From: Neobacillus cucumis
Lineage (GTDB): Bacteria; Bacillota; Bacilli; Bacillales; Cytobacillaceae
Length of the DNA: 64,000 nt
Direction: 5' to 3'
Assembly (NCBI RefSeq): GCF_016908975.1
Contig: NZ_JAFBEX010000008.1
Coordinates: 124,001 to 188,000 of the forward strand
Part shown: piece by piece, positions 36,066 to 45,140 of the stretch
Numbering within the stretch: the stretch's first letter is position 1
Layout of the letters: each line of letters starts with the position of its first letter
Program-made: the position numbers and the translations under genes
Notes under the pieces: generated by a model
What the model was told of the DNA's origin: nothing
Seen by the model: only the letters and a program-made list of their open reading frames with translations
Database searches by the model: none

Positions 36066-37751
36066 TTATTCAGTAACCGCTGCTTTGATTTTCTTTAATG
36101 CTTCCGGATCAATCCCCTGAAGTGAAGCAGCTACCTGCTCTAATGCCTCCTGATAATCGTAATGCCTAAATGCCTCTTCCGCATTGGCTAAACCTTTCGC
36201 AACAGATGGGTTTTTACTACGATATCGATTTCCATACTGGATGGCTTTTTCGGCCAGCGTGACATTTTCGATTAACTCATGAGTAGTCATTACCAGCTTG
36301 TCTACAGTTAAAACAGCAACCTCTAGATATTGATTAAGTGCAGAGATATTAAGCGGCTTTTCTTGAAGCTGAAAACGAACATTTTGGATACTTTCGTTGG
36401 TTTCCTCGAATAAAAATTGGTAATTCGCCGGCAGACCTGGTACATTGTTTTTCTTTACAATCCGAATGGTTTCACCAAGTTTTTTGGTTAATTCCTTTAC
36501 CTTTTCTCTCGCTTCAATCTCATCTTTTCTTAACGCCTGAAGTTTTAAGGCAAATTCCTGCTGTCCTTCACGGATATTATCTAATTGTACTTTTATCGCA
36601 TTTAATTCATCATAAAGGACTGATTGTGCCGTTTCATTCATCTTTAATTTTTCAACTAATATTTCATAGTGCTTATATACCGTTGTTAGCTCTTTCTCAA
36701 GCTGCCTCTGTGTCTCAAAGTCACTGTCAGATATTTGATAGCTTTGCTGAACGGCTGAAAATTCGTTAGAAAGAACTCTATTCTCTTTTTGAGCAGCATC
36801 TAAAAGCTCAAAGGCTTCTTTTTCATTTTTGACCACAAAATGCTTGGCGTGTACTTCCTTCTCTAAAAGATCGAACAATACATCAATTCGATCCTTGACT
36901 TCTTTCATTCCTTCTTCTGCTTGATCAATTTCAGCTGATTCAATTAATGCATGATTTTCAACCAATTTTTCTTCTAACATTTTAATTTCTTGATCCACAC
37001 CGATATGTTCTAAATAATATCCCTGATCAATCATTTCACGCTGTCCTACTAAACAATCCGATAATAGGTTTGGAAGCAGGGACTGACATTCAATTAACAT
37101 CTGTGGGATTATATCCATGTGATGTTTAATTTTTCCAAGCTGACTATGTATTTGTAAAACAACTTCACGAGCTTCGAGGTAATTGCCCAGTTCGGTTTTT
37201 TCATCACATTCTTGGAATTTCTGTGCCACATCATTTAGTTGCTTTTCTAACTGTTTTTCCGAGTTTCCAAAACTATGCCTGTGAGCCAAGAGCATCTTTT
37301 TGGCTTCACGGTATTTGTCTTTTAACTCTTCTAATTCTATTCTATTTTTTTCCTCACTGCCGACCAGTTCATGCAATTCATCTAGAATATTTTTAATTTG
37401 ATCTTCTATTTCCTGCAATTTTTTTTCAATTGAATGTTGTACCTCCTTGGCCTTTTTGAAACGATAACGGTCTGTATGCTCTTCCGCATCAAAGAGCATT
37501 TCTTCTAAATCAGGGAGCTTCACAGTTACAACATCATCCCATTCATTCCGCCAACGTTCAAATAGCTCCTCCGTTTGACCTGTCATGTTTAACTGTTTTA
37601 CCTTCAACATTTCCTCTAGTATTGGACGATTTAGTAAATCAATTTTCCAAGCTTCCAGCCTGTCGATTTCCTTAAAATACTTTCGTTTTATTAAATATCC
37701 CCATACAAATAAGGCAAGTATTAGGATGATAAATCCAATAATATACTTCAC
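36066..37751 (-). CDS. ezrA: septation ring formation regulator EzrA
   Basis: A 561-residue membrane-anchored cytoskeletal protein that limits FtsZ ring formation and links it to cell wall synthesis. There is one N-terminal membrane segment (YIIGFIILILALFVWGYLI, residues 3-21) and then about 540 residues of spectrin-like helical repeats rich in Glu, Lys and Gln. The length is typical. The C-terminal segment YGNRYRSKNPSVAKGLANAE contains the conserved FtsZ-related patch of EzrA. The gene order iscS-ezrA-refZ-rpsD is close to that of B. subtilis. Confidence 0.95.
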   Translation of the reverse strand: MKYIIGFIILILALFVWGYLIKRKYFKEIDRLEAWKIDLLNRPILEEMLKVKQLNMTGQTEELFERWRNEWDDVVTVKLPDLEEMLFDAEEHTDRYRFKKAKEVQHSIEKKLQEIEDQIKNILDELHELVGSEEKNRIELEELKDKYREAKKMLLAHRHSFGNSEKQLEKQLNDVAQKFQECDEKTELGNYLEAREVVLQIHSQLGKIKHHMDIIPQMLIECQSLLPNLLSDCLVGQREMIDQGYYLEHIGVDQEIKMLEEKLVENHALIESAEIDQAEEGMKEVKDRIDVLFDLLEKEVHAKHFVVKNEKEAFELLDAAQKENRVLSNEFSAVQQSYQISDSDFETQRQLEKELTTVYKHYEILVEKLKMNETAQSVLYDELNAIKVQLDNIREGQQEFALKLQALRKDEIEAREKVKELTKKLGETIRIVKKNNVPGLPANYQFLFEETNESIQNVRFQLQEKPLNISALNQYLEVAVLTVDKLVMTTHELIENVTLAEKAIQYGNRYRSKNPSVAKGLANAEEAFRHYDYQEALEQVAASLQGIDPEALKKIKAAVTE

Positions 37752-37902
37752 AAAAAAAGCCCCCTATTTCCCAACAACATTGATTAAAATGATTCGATAA
37801 TCCATCTATATTAAAAAGTTTTAAAATGTTCTTATTCAATGCTATTATGATACCATGTTAACGACATTTTTTGACTATTAATTTCAATTTTTTTGTAAAA
37901 TA

Positions 37903-37933
37903 GAAAAAAAAAAATAGCGATTACGCTATTTAA
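37903..37933 (-). terminator. terminator overlapping the refZ stop
   Basis: Minus-strand AAATAGCG-TAAT-CGCTATTT followed by a long T-run. Confidence 0.8.
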
Positions 37934-38558
37934 TAACCGCACCTTTCATGATTGGACCTTCAAAGGTTAAGGTTTTATCAATCCAAGCATATAGATCTTT
38001 TAAATATTTTTGTTCAAAAAATGGTTCGTTAGGAAAAATATATAAAACTTCCCTCATATATTGAGCATTCATAAATGGCATCATTAACAAACTCTTTAAC
38101 TGAATAATTAAATATGGGATGGAATGTGGACGAAATTCCTGCCACTCAAATCCTCTTTCAAAGATTTTCTGTAAATAATATTTTTCCTTTAAGGAATAAG
38201 TTGACATGATTTCTCTTACTACTTGGGAGTCCATAGACATTTCTCGATAAACAAAACTAGCAAGTTGAGTATTTTCACATTGATAATGAAGCAGGTCTGC
38301 GACAATTCGCTTTAAACATTCTTTTGCACCACGATCAATGGAGAGATACCCTTCTTCAATCTTATGGATATACTGTTCAAAAAAATACATAAAACAGTAT
38401 TCTAAAAGTCCTGCTTTATTATTAAAATAGTAGGCAATAGTGGCAGTATTGACTTTCGCTAAATTGGCAATATCCCTGACGGATGTTCCCGAATACCCAT
38501 TTGAATTAAACAACGAAATGGCAGCCTTCACAATTGCTTCCTTTGCATTTTGCTTCAT
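37926..38558 (-). CDS. refZ: TetR-family regulator of FtsZ, RefZ
   Basis: A 210-residue TetR-fold DNA-binding protein. The helix-turn-helix is clear: GTSVRDIANLAKVNTATIAYYF (in part, residues about 24-45). It is followed by the conserved NKAGLLEYCFMYFFEQYI. In B. subtilis RefZ (yttP) binds sites near the origin and shifts the Z-ring during sporulation. It sits next to ezrA, another division regulator, as here. The C-terminal half is helical and ligand-pocket like. Confidence 0.88.
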   Translation of the reverse strand: MKQNAKEAIVKAAISLFNSNGYSGTSVRDIANLAKVNTATIAYYFNNKAGLLEYCFMYFFEQYIHKIEEGYLSIDRGAKECLKRIVADLLHYQCENTQLASFVYREMSMDSQVVREIMSTYSLKEKYYLQKIFERGFEWQEFRPHSIPYLIIQLKSLLMMPFMNAQYMREVLYIFPNEPFFEQKYLKDLYAWIDKTLTFEGPIMKGAVIK

Positions 38559-38705
38559 GTCATCTCCCCCTTAAGGAATCCCGTACATTAGGATTTCTGT
38601 ATAATCATGACTGATTCCTTTATGAAAATATCGACAAAGTCTGCTCATTTTCGCCTATTTTTGATAAAATAAAAAAGAAATTATAATGGAAAAAGGTGAA
38701 ATTAC

Positions 38706-39191
38706 TTGTTTAACGCCGAAATGTATACTGGAAGTCGTGAAGAAAATTACCAGCTTGTCAAAAAACAATTGCAAGCACTCCTTCATGATGAGAAGAATCA
38801 AATTGCGAATCTTAGCAATGCCTCTGCACTCTTAAATCAATTTCTTGACCGCATTAACTGGGTAGGGTTTTATTTGATTGATACAAATGGGGAACTTGTT
38901 CTGGGTCCTTTCCAAGGATTACCTGCTTGTGTAAGAATTCCTATTGGCAAGGGCGTATGCGGTACCGCAGCAATGAAAAAGGTAACGCTCCTTGTGGAGG
39001 ATGTTCATCAATTTCCCGGTCATATCGCCTGCGATGCTGCTTCCCAATCTGAAATTGTCATCCCCCTTTTAAAAGACGGAGAATTATATGGCGTATTAGA
39101 CATCGATTCGCCTGAAAAAAATCGCTTTGATGAACTTGATCAACAACAGCTTGAAGAGTTCGCGGCCATTTTAATGGATAATATTAATTAA
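38706..39191 (+). CDS. ytsP: free methionine-(R)-sulfoxide reductase, GAF type
   Basis: A 161-residue GAF-domain enzyme reducing free methionine-R-sulfoxide. Characteristic residues are INWVGFYLID near 49, LVLGPFQGLPACVRIPIGKG with Cys near 79, GVCGTAAM with Cys near 89 and VHQFPGHIACDA with Cys near 113; these three Cys match the catalytic and resolving set of the fRMsr family. The start is a TTG at 38706 with AAGGTGA seven bases upstream. It lies just before rpsD, as ytsP does in B. subtilis. Confidence 0.88.
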   Translation: MFNAEMYTGSREENYQLVKKQLQALLHDEKNQIANLSNASALLNQFLDRINWVGFYLIDTNGELVLGPFQGLPACVRIPIGKGVCGTAAMKKVTLLVEDVHQFPGHIACDAASQSEIVIPLLKDGELYGVLDIDSPEKNRFDELDQQQLEEFAAILMDNIN

Positions 39192-39214
39192 GAAAAGCGC
39201 AAGGCGCCGATAGG
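39192..39214. repeat. fragment of family A repeat
   Basis: AGAAAAGCGCAAGGCGCCGATAG right after the ytsP stop codon equals the 5' edge of the family A elements at 10622 and 35768; the rest is missing. Confidence 0.6.
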
Positions 39215-39359
39215 AATAATTAGGATATACCTCTTTAGCGTAATAAAAAGTTCTCCTACTTTATAGTTATTTTTAGGATGAATTTGGTATCTCTTTTTGA
39301 TTAATTTATTAATTTTTCAAGAATATTTTTTAGTCATTTCAAGGGCAAGTAAATTATAC

Positions 39360-39389
39360 TTGACTTTCCATGTATAAAAATCATATAAT
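39360..39389 (+). promoter_or_regulatory. sigma-A promoter of rpsD
   Basis: TTGACT (39360-39365), 18 bp, TATAAT (39384-39389). Transcription would start near 39397, giving a leader of about 185 nt. Confidence 0.65.
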
Positions 39390-39396
39390 ACTCTTT

Positions 39397-39582
39397 GTGT
39401 AAAATATATGCAGCCTATTGAGTTTACTTTATTGGTCTCATTTTGTTCCTCAAATCATTTTTGATGGTGTATCTTGTAACCCTTAGCTGCTAGGGCGAAG
39501 GTGCATGAAAACAAAATGTCTACTAAAGAGTCTCATAACGGTTTTTATTTTACCCAAATAAAAACACAAGGAGGAGTCATTC
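39397..39582 (+). promoter_or_regulatory. rpsD leader, probable S4 autoregulatory RNA
   Basis: The leader contains AACCCTTAGCTGCTAGGG, a hairpin followed by CGAAGGTGCATGAAAACAAA close to the ribosome binding site. In Bacillus, free S4 binds a structured rpsD leader and represses translation. Position, length and hairpin fit that role; the fold was not computed. Confidence 0.5.
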
Positions 39583-40185
39583 ATGGCTCGTTATACCGGC
39601 CCAAGCTGGAAACTATCCCGTCGTCTTGGAATCTCTCTAAGCGGCACAGGTAAAGAATTAGAAAAGCGTCCTTACGCTCCTGGACAACATGGTCCAAACC
39701 AACGCAAAAAGCTTTCTGAATACGGATTACAATTACAAGAGAAGCAAAAGCTTCGTCATATGTATGGTGTAAATGAGCGCCAATTCCGTACACTTTTCGA
39801 AAAAGCTGGCAAATTATCTGGTATCCATGGTGAAAACTTCATGGCTCTACTTGAGTCACGTTTAGATAACGTTGTTTACCGTTTAGGTCTTGCTCGCACT
39901 CGTCGTGCTGCTCGCCAATTAGTAAACCACGGTCATATCTTAGTTAACGGTTCTCGTGTAGATATCCCATCTTACCGTGTAACTGCTGGACAAACAATCA
40001 GCCTACGTGAAAAATCACGTAACCTTGATGTAGTTAAAGAAGCAGTTGAAGTTAATAACTTTGTACCTGATTTCTTAACTTTTGATGCTGACAAGTTAGA
40101 AGGAACTTTCACTCGTTTACCAGAGCGTTCTGAACTTCCAGCTGAAATTAACGAAGCACTTATCGTTGAGTTCTACTCTCGTTAA
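39583..40185 (+). CDS. rpsD: 30S ribosomal protein S4
   Basis: Primary 16S rRNA-binding protein of the small subunit body. The 200 residues begin [21 protein letters not shown] and contain [19 protein letters not shown] and the S4 RNA-binding domain [20 protein letters not shown] near 92, then [20 protein letters not shown]. An AAGGAGGAG ribosome binding site precedes the ATG. The codon choice is biased as in other highly expressed genes. It has a perfect terminator. This is the last conserved-order gene before the accessory region; tyrS should follow soon after in B. subtilis order. Confidence 0.98.
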   Translation: MARYTGPSWKLSRRLGISLSGTGKELEKRPYAPGQHGPNQRKKLSEYGLQLQEKQKLRHMYGVNERQFRTLFEKAGKLSGIHGENFMALLESRLDNVVYRLGLARTRRAARQLVNHGHILVNGSRVDIPSYRVTAGQTISLREKSRNLDVVKEAVEVNNFVPDFLTFDADKLEGTFTRLPERSELPAEINEALIVEFYSR

Positions 40186-40193
40186 TAATCACA

Positions 40194-40233
40194 AAAACCC
40201 TAGAAACTGCGTTATTAACGCTTCTAGGGTTTT
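40194..40233 (+). terminator. terminator of rpsD
   Basis: AAAAACCCTAGAA..TTCTAGGGTTTTTT: a 12-bp stem with an inner GCGTTATTAACGC hairpin and T-run. Confidence 0.88.
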
Positions 40234-40294
40234 TTACTTTTACTCAGCTTGATAGAATTTTAAGGGGCCTGATTTAGTACGACCCTCCTCTTTA

Positions 40295-40690
40295 TTATTT
40301 ATTGTTTTCTTTTTCCATTTCAATCTCATTGAAAACCTCTTGTGCGATTCTAAAACTATCAATAGCCGCCGGTACCCCACAGTAAATAGCAGTTTGTAAA
40401 AATACCTCTTGGATTTCTTCCTTAGTTATACCATTATTAATAGCTCCGCGAACATGCAGCTTAATTTCATGTGGACGATTGAGCGCAGTAAGCATAGCAA
40501 GATTGATAATGCTACGTGTTTTTCTAGGAAGACCTGGTCTAGTCCAAATTTCTCCCCAACAGTATTCTGTAACTAGTTCCTGCATTGGACGATTAAAATC
40601 TGTAGCGTTATTAATGGATTTATCCACATAATCCGCACCTAAAACCCCTCTTCGCACTTCTAAACCCTCATCGAATCTGTTCTTATCCAT
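40295..40690 (-). CDS. carboxymuconolactone decarboxylase family protein (PcaC-like)
   Basis: A 131-residue AhpD-like all-helical protein. The family features are ITEYCWGEIWTRPGLPRKTR-type sequence (TEYCWGEIWTRPGLPRKTRS near 41), INLAMLTALNRPHEIKLHVRGA near 63 in part, and EVFLQTAIYCGVPAAIDSF near 92. The sequence matches true PcaC (4-carboxymuconolactone decarboxylase) better than AhpD, because no CxxC pair is present. No other protocatechuate genes are visible here, so its substrate is open. It is the last gene of the minus-strand formate and C4 group. Confidence 0.82.
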   Translation of the reverse strand: MDKNRFDEGLEVRRGVLGADYVDKSINNATDFNRPMQELVTEYCWGEIWTRPGLPRKTRSIINLAMLTALNRPHEIKLHVRGAINNGITKEEIQEVFLQTAIYCGVPAAIDSFRIAQEVFNEIEMEKENNK

Positions 40691-40776
40691 TATTCAACAC
40701 TCCTCATAATTTTATTGTTAATTCCTATTAAAGACTACATTTCCATTTCACTAAATCCTCGATTTCTTTTTCCAGC

Positions 40777-41577
40777 CTAATCCAAGTCAATAATACGTTC
40801 TGGATTTGTATATATGTTTAATGCTTTGTTACGGATAAAGCCAACAACGGTAATACCTAGTTCTTTTGCTAAGCGCACTGCCAGCTCAGTTGGCGCAGAT
40901 TTTGATAGAACAATACCGCATTTAATTTTTGCTACCTTTAATAAAACCTCTGAGGAAATACGTCCACTAAATACAATTACTTTATCCTCTATTGAAATGG
41001 AATGTTTGAGACAGTAGCCATAGATTTTATCTAATGCGTTATGTCTGCCAATGTCTGTTCTTGCAACGACAATTCCATTTCGATCACATAAGGCCGCATT
41101 ATGGGCGCCACCCGTATCTTGAAAAATGGTCGATGATCTCTGCATCATCTCCATGAGACGGAAGCAATCTTCAATCGAAAGCATTTTGTTTCTTGTTTCA
41201 ATCGGCTTCACCGTTCTGGCATCGTTATAAAAATAAAAACTCTGCCGGCTCTTTCCACAGCACGATGTCACGTACCTCTTGGAGTGGAACATTTCATCTA
41301 ATTTATTTACCCGATGTGTGGTAACAATCGCCTTGCCTGTTGTTTCAATAAAATGAAGTTCCTTTATGCCCTCATAGCACCTAATAATACCCTCTGATGC
41401 CAAAAATCCGACTACGAGCTCCTCAATATGTTCTGGACTGCATACGAGGGTTGCGAATTCTTGGTTATTTAAAATAACCGTAATCGGATACTCCGTTACG
41501 ATTACATCATCTACAAGTTGAACAACTCCATTTTCATAACGGAGCACTTTATTTGTTACCTGCATTTGCTGATCCAT
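40777..41577 (-). CDS. fdhD: formate dehydrogenase accessory sulfurtransferase FdhD
   Basis: Transfers sulfur to the molybdenum cofactor of formate dehydrogenase, without which the enzyme is inactive. The 266 residues include VLRYENGVVQLVDDVIVTEYP, the active-site cysteines in RYVTSCCGKSRQSFY near 112-118 (a CC pair where E. coli has CxxC), QDTGGAHNAALCDRNG near 152, ARTDIGRHNALDKIYGYCL near 172 and VFSGRISSEVLLK near 204. It lies 94 bp after the DUF1641 subunit gene and serves the formate dehydrogenase encoded upstream. Confidence 0.93.
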   Translation of the reverse strand: MDQQMQVTNKVLRYENGVVQLVDDVIVTEYPITVILNNQEFATLVCSPEHIEELVVGFLASEGIIRCYEGIKELHFIETTGKAIVTTHRVNKLDEMFHSKRYVTSCCGKSRQSFYFYNDARTVKPIETRNKMLSIEDCFRLMEMMQRSSTIFQDTGGAHNAALCDRNGIVVARTDIGRHNALDKIYGYCLKHSISIEDKVIVFSGRISSEVLLKVAKIKCGIVLSKSAPTELAVRLAKELGITVVGFIRNKALNIYTNPERIIDLD

Positions 41578-41671
41578 CGTTCATGTCTCCCCTTATCATT
41601 CATCTCATTTGGCTTTTAGATCAACTGATTGGTCGAAGACAAAAACAGTCATCGTGATATTTCTGCAGCTT

Positions 41672-42151
41672 CTATCCCTTTAATCCTTCGCCGATCCCCT
41701 TTAGAAGATTCAATCCAAATCCGATTGCACGGTTAATATCCGGATCGTTTAATACCTTTATTAGATCCAGTATTCCAACTTTTGAATTGGATTGAAGTCC
41801 TTGCTCGGCTTTTGCCAATCCTTTTGCAACGCTTCCCATTAACTTCTTTGTCATTTCAGGATCTAGGGTAGCCAATGCTCCGCCTGCAGCCATCGTGTTG
41901 TTGAGAATATTTGTAACCGGCTCTCGTGTCATTTGGCCAACAGCAATTTTTGCCACTTTCTCTTTTGCTTTGACAAGGCTGCCTGCGGCCTCTAAAATAC
42001 CGCTATTATGAAGCTCCTGCAGTAGATGAAGTGTTTCAAGCAAGGAATCTTTATTTTGTGCAACTTCACCGAGAAGACTTTCCAAGGATTGTGACATTTT
42101 TTGCTCTTCTGTCAACTCGACTTTTTTAATCATTTTAATTGGATTAGCCAT
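41672..42151 (-). CDS. DUF1641 protein, ForE-type subunit of formate dehydrogenase
   Basis: A 159-residue helical protein with the DUF1641 features LLQELHNSGILEAAGSLVKA near 44 and GILDLIKVLNDPDINRAIGF near 126. In B. subtilis the DUF1641 proteins YrhD and YjgD are subunits of the menaquinone-linked formate dehydrogenases ForCE. Its ATG overlaps the stop of the catalytic subunit gene as TAATG, so the two are translationally coupled and made together. Confidence 0.85.
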   Translation of the reverse strand: MANPIKMIKKVELTEEQKMSQSLESLLGEVAQNKDSLLETLHLLQELHNSGILEAAGSLVKAKEKVAKIAVGQMTREPVTNILNNTMAAGGALATLDPEMTKKLMGSVAKGLAKAEQGLQSNSKVGILDLIKVLNDPDINRAIGFGLNLLKGIGEGLKG

Positions 42152-45123
42152 TATGCATTCCTCCTGTCATACAAACCTGGCTGTACATGGTGATTAACAC
42201 TAGCGATTGGCACATAGTCGTCACGTTCCCATTTTTGGTAAATTTCAAGACCCATTTGAGGTGTGCGTGTTTTGTTGCGCGGATTGAATTTTGGAAGTGG
42301 ATTTTCCCCCTCAATCGTAAGCACCTCCATTCGTACCTTCGTCTGCTTATAAGCAGGTGTATGTGTCGCCACATCCACGGCACCGCCCGTCAGTAAGTTA
42401 ACAGCGCTTTCGTGGCTTGCTGAGTGCATTGGCATATACACAGTTTTGCCCTCCATTCTGTCTGTAACAAGAACCGGAACACGAACGGCACCATATGGTG
42501 ATATAAGACGGACAAGCGTTCCGTCCTGCACACCGCGCTCTTTCGCAAGTTCAGGTGATACCTCGACAAATACTTTCGGTAATTTGTATTGAAGCCCTTC
42601 TGACTTATGAGTCAAGTTTCCTTCATGGAAGTGCTCAAGCAAACGTCCATTATCAAGTAACAGGTCATACTCTTCTGGGTATTCCACCGGCGGAACATAG
42701 TCATACAATCCGAAACGAGCCTTCTTGTCAGGAAAATTAAAGCCATTCATATGAAGGACCGGAGTATCAGTACCTTCCGGTGAACCCCAAGTAAAGCTGT
42801 TCCAGCCTTCAAGTACATCGTAGTTACAATGTGTAAAGAATGGTGTTAAGCTTGCCATTTCAGTAAAGATTTCACTTGGATGCATGTAATTCCAATTAAA
42901 GCCCATTCTGTTTGCTACCTGCTGAAGAATCCACCAGTCCGGCTTGCTGTTGCCCGTTAGCTCTAATGCCTGGTATAAACGCTGTACACGTCGTTCCGTA
43001 TTTGTAAATGTTCCTTCTTTTTCGAGTGAAGGCGCTCCCGGTAAAATGACGTCTGCAAATTGAGCCGTTGTTGATAAGAAGATTTCTTGTACAACAAGGA
43101 AGTCGAGTTTAGAAAGCATGTTTTGTGTATGGTTGGAATCAGCATCTACCCAGGCCATATCCTCGCCGACAATATACATTGCTCTCAATTCACCCTTATC
43201 AATCGCTTCAAGCATTTCAATATTATCAAGACCTGGCTTGGCAGGTATGGTTACTCCATAGGCTTTCTCAAACTTCGCCCGAACATCAGATTCCGTTACT
43301 GGCTGATATCCAGGAAAGATATTTGGCATGGTGCCCATATCGCTTGCGCCCTGCACGTTGTTATGTCCACGAAGTGGAAACGCACCTGCATTGCGACGCA
43401 TCATATTTCCAGTTGCAAGAAGAAGGTTAGCAATAGCAACAGATGTATAAGATCCGGCTATGTTTTGCGTAACACCCATCCCCCAGCAAATGGCTGTGCC
43501 GTCCGAATCACGAATCATTTCAGCTATTTGGATTAATATCTCTTTAGAAATGCCAGTAATCTTCTCTGCTTCTGCCAGTGTATATGGTGAGATCATTTTT
43601 ACGAATCCATCATATTGGTTCACATGATTGCGGATAAACGTTTCATCGTGCAAGCCTTGGTCAATCATGTATTTGGTCACAGCAGTCAGCCATACATAGT
43701 CAGTTCCTTGCTTTGGACGAACAAAAAGGTCAGCACGGTCGGCCATTTCATGTCTGCGCACGTCAATGGTGATTAATTTTTGACCATGAAGCTTGTGGGC
43801 ACGCTTAATACGTGATGCAAGGACTGGATGCCCCTCAGCAGGAGCACATCCAACAAGGATCACAAGTCCAGCACCGGCGATGTCTTTGATGGATCCGGAG
43901 TCGCCGCCGATGCCGCCAGTTTGCTGTAAACCCCATGATGCTGGGGACTGGCAATAACGAGAGCAGTTGTCTACGTTGTTTGTGCCAAATACTTGACGGG
44001 ACAGCTTTTGGATTAAGTAGTTTTCTTCATTTGTAATTTTAGAAGATGCGATAAATCCCAATGCATCGCTTCCATACCTATCTTTAATGCCGCCTAATTT
44101 TTCGACGACAAGATCCAATGCTTCTTCCCAAGTTGCTTCAACAAACACATCGCCCCTGCGAATTAATGGGGATGTGATTCGTTCCGGTGAATTGACGAAA
44201 TCCCAGCCGAATTTTCCTTTCACACATGTAGATACGCTGTTTACCGGTGCGTTTTCAGATGGTTCAATTTTTAAGATTTGGTGATCTTTTGTCCAAACCT
44301 CAAATGTGCAGCCTACGCCGCAGAATGTACAAACCGTTTTTGTCTTTTTCGTACGTGTATCACGCATAGCTGCTTCGACTTCAGAAACGGCAAAGATTGT
44401 TTGGTAATCAGGCTCTACCGCTTTAACAAGATCGATCATGGGAGTAAGCAAGTCGTCTTTCATTGATGTCATAAATCCGGCATTGCCAAGCATGGATTTT
44501 TCCATTAATGCATTACAAGGACAAACTGTGACACACTGTCCACACGAAACACAGGAGGATTCATTAATACTTTTTCCGCCATCCCATAAAACACGTGGTT
44601 GATCGCTCTCCCAGTTTATGGTCAATGTTTCATTTACCTGCAAGTCCTGGCATGTTTCAACGCAGCGGCCGCACAAGATACATTGATCGGGATCGTAGCG
44701 ATAAAATGGATGAGACATATCCACGTCGTAACCCTTTGAGCGATGCGGGCGTGTTTGATGTTCTACTCCCATCATTTCAGCTGTATTATGTACTTGGCAA
44801 TTACCGTTGTTATTATCGCAAACCGTACAGTATAATAAATGATTTTCTAAAATCCGGTCCATCGCTTCTTCTTGCGCCTTCTTCGCAAGCAGAGAGGCCG
44901 TTAGAATATTCATACCGTCCTCTACTACTGTAGAACAGGCACGCATCAAGCTTCCATTTACTTCACACATACATGTATCACAGCTTTGAACTGGACCAAG
45001 AATTTCTGAATAACAAATATGGGGATGCTGTATCTCCTGAGAAAGAAGGTAATCTAAAATACGTGTCCCTTGTTCTAGTTCATGTGTTGTTCCATTAATA
45101 AGAACATGCACTTTTTCAGACAA
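42151..45123 (-). CDS. molybdopterin formate dehydrogenase catalytic subunit, ForC type
   Basis: A 990-residue iron-sulfur molybdoenzyme. In order: a [2Fe-2S] ferredoxin domain (HICYSEILGPVQSCDTCMCE, about 34-53), an HxxxC cluster region (HLLYCTVCDNNNGNC near 97), two [4Fe-4S] pairs (CILCGRCVETC near 147; CVSCGQCVTVCPC near 190), the MopB cluster CTFCGVGC near 263, then the catalytic domain. The active-site cysteine is in NVDNCSRYCQSPASWG near 387; the residue after it is Gln, where classical enzymes such as FdhF have Cys/Sec-His. This matches YjgC/YrhE of B. subtilis. The start is a TTG at 45123 preceded by AGGGGGA. Confidence 0.9.
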   Translation of the reverse strand: MSEKVHVLINGTTHELEQGTRILDYLLSQEIQHPHICYSEILGPVQSCDTCMCEVNGSLMRACSTVVEDGMNILTASLLAKKAQEEAMDRILENHLLYCTVCDNNNGNCQVHNTAEMMGVEHQTRPHRSKGYDVDMSHPFYRYDPDQCILCGRCVETCQDLQVNETLTINWESDQPRVLWDGGKSINESSCVSCGQCVTVCPCNALMEKSMLGNAGFMTSMKDDLLTPMIDLVKAVEPDYQTIFAVSEVEAAMRDTRTKKTKTVCTFCGVGCTFEVWTKDHQILKIEPSENAPVNSVSTCVKGKFGWDFVNSPERITSPLIRRGDVFVEATWEEALDLVVEKLGGIKDRYGSDALGFIASSKITNEENYLIQKLSRQVFGTNNVDNCSRYCQSPASWGLQQTGGIGGDSGSIKDIAGAGLVILVGCAPAEGHPVLASRIKRAHKLHGQKLITIDVRRHEMADRADLFVRPKQGTDYVWLTAVTKYMIDQGLHDETFIRNHVNQYDGFVKMISPYTLAEAEKITGISKEILIQIAEMIRDSDGTAICWGMGVTQNIAGSYTSVAIANLLLATGNMMRRNAGAFPLRGHNNVQGASDMGTMPNIFPGYQPVTESDVRAKFEKAYGVTIPAKPGLDNIEMLEAIDKGELRAMYIVGEDMAWVDADSNHTQNMLSKLDFLVVQEIFLSTTAQFADVILPGAPSLEKEGTFTNTERRVQRLYQALELTGNSKPDWWILQQVANRMGFNWNYMHPSEIFTEMASLTPFFTHCNYDVLEGWNSFTWGSPEGTDTPVLHMNGFNFPDKKARFGLYDYVPPVEYPEEYDLLLDNGRLLEHFHEGNLTHKSEGLQYKLPKVFVEVSPELAKERGVQDGTLVRLISPYGAVRVPVLVTDRMEGKTVYMPMHSASHESAVNLLTGGAVDVATHTPAYKQTKVRMEVLTIEGENPLPKFNPRNKTRTPQMGLEIYQKWERDDYVPIASVNHHVQPGLYDRRNA

Positions 45124-45140
45124 AGTATTTCCCCCTAATA

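Noticed and set aside
43087-43536. 149-codon frame antisense to the formate dehydrogenase gene
   Set aside because: A shadow of the opposite coding strand, without ribosome binding site or recognisable motifs.
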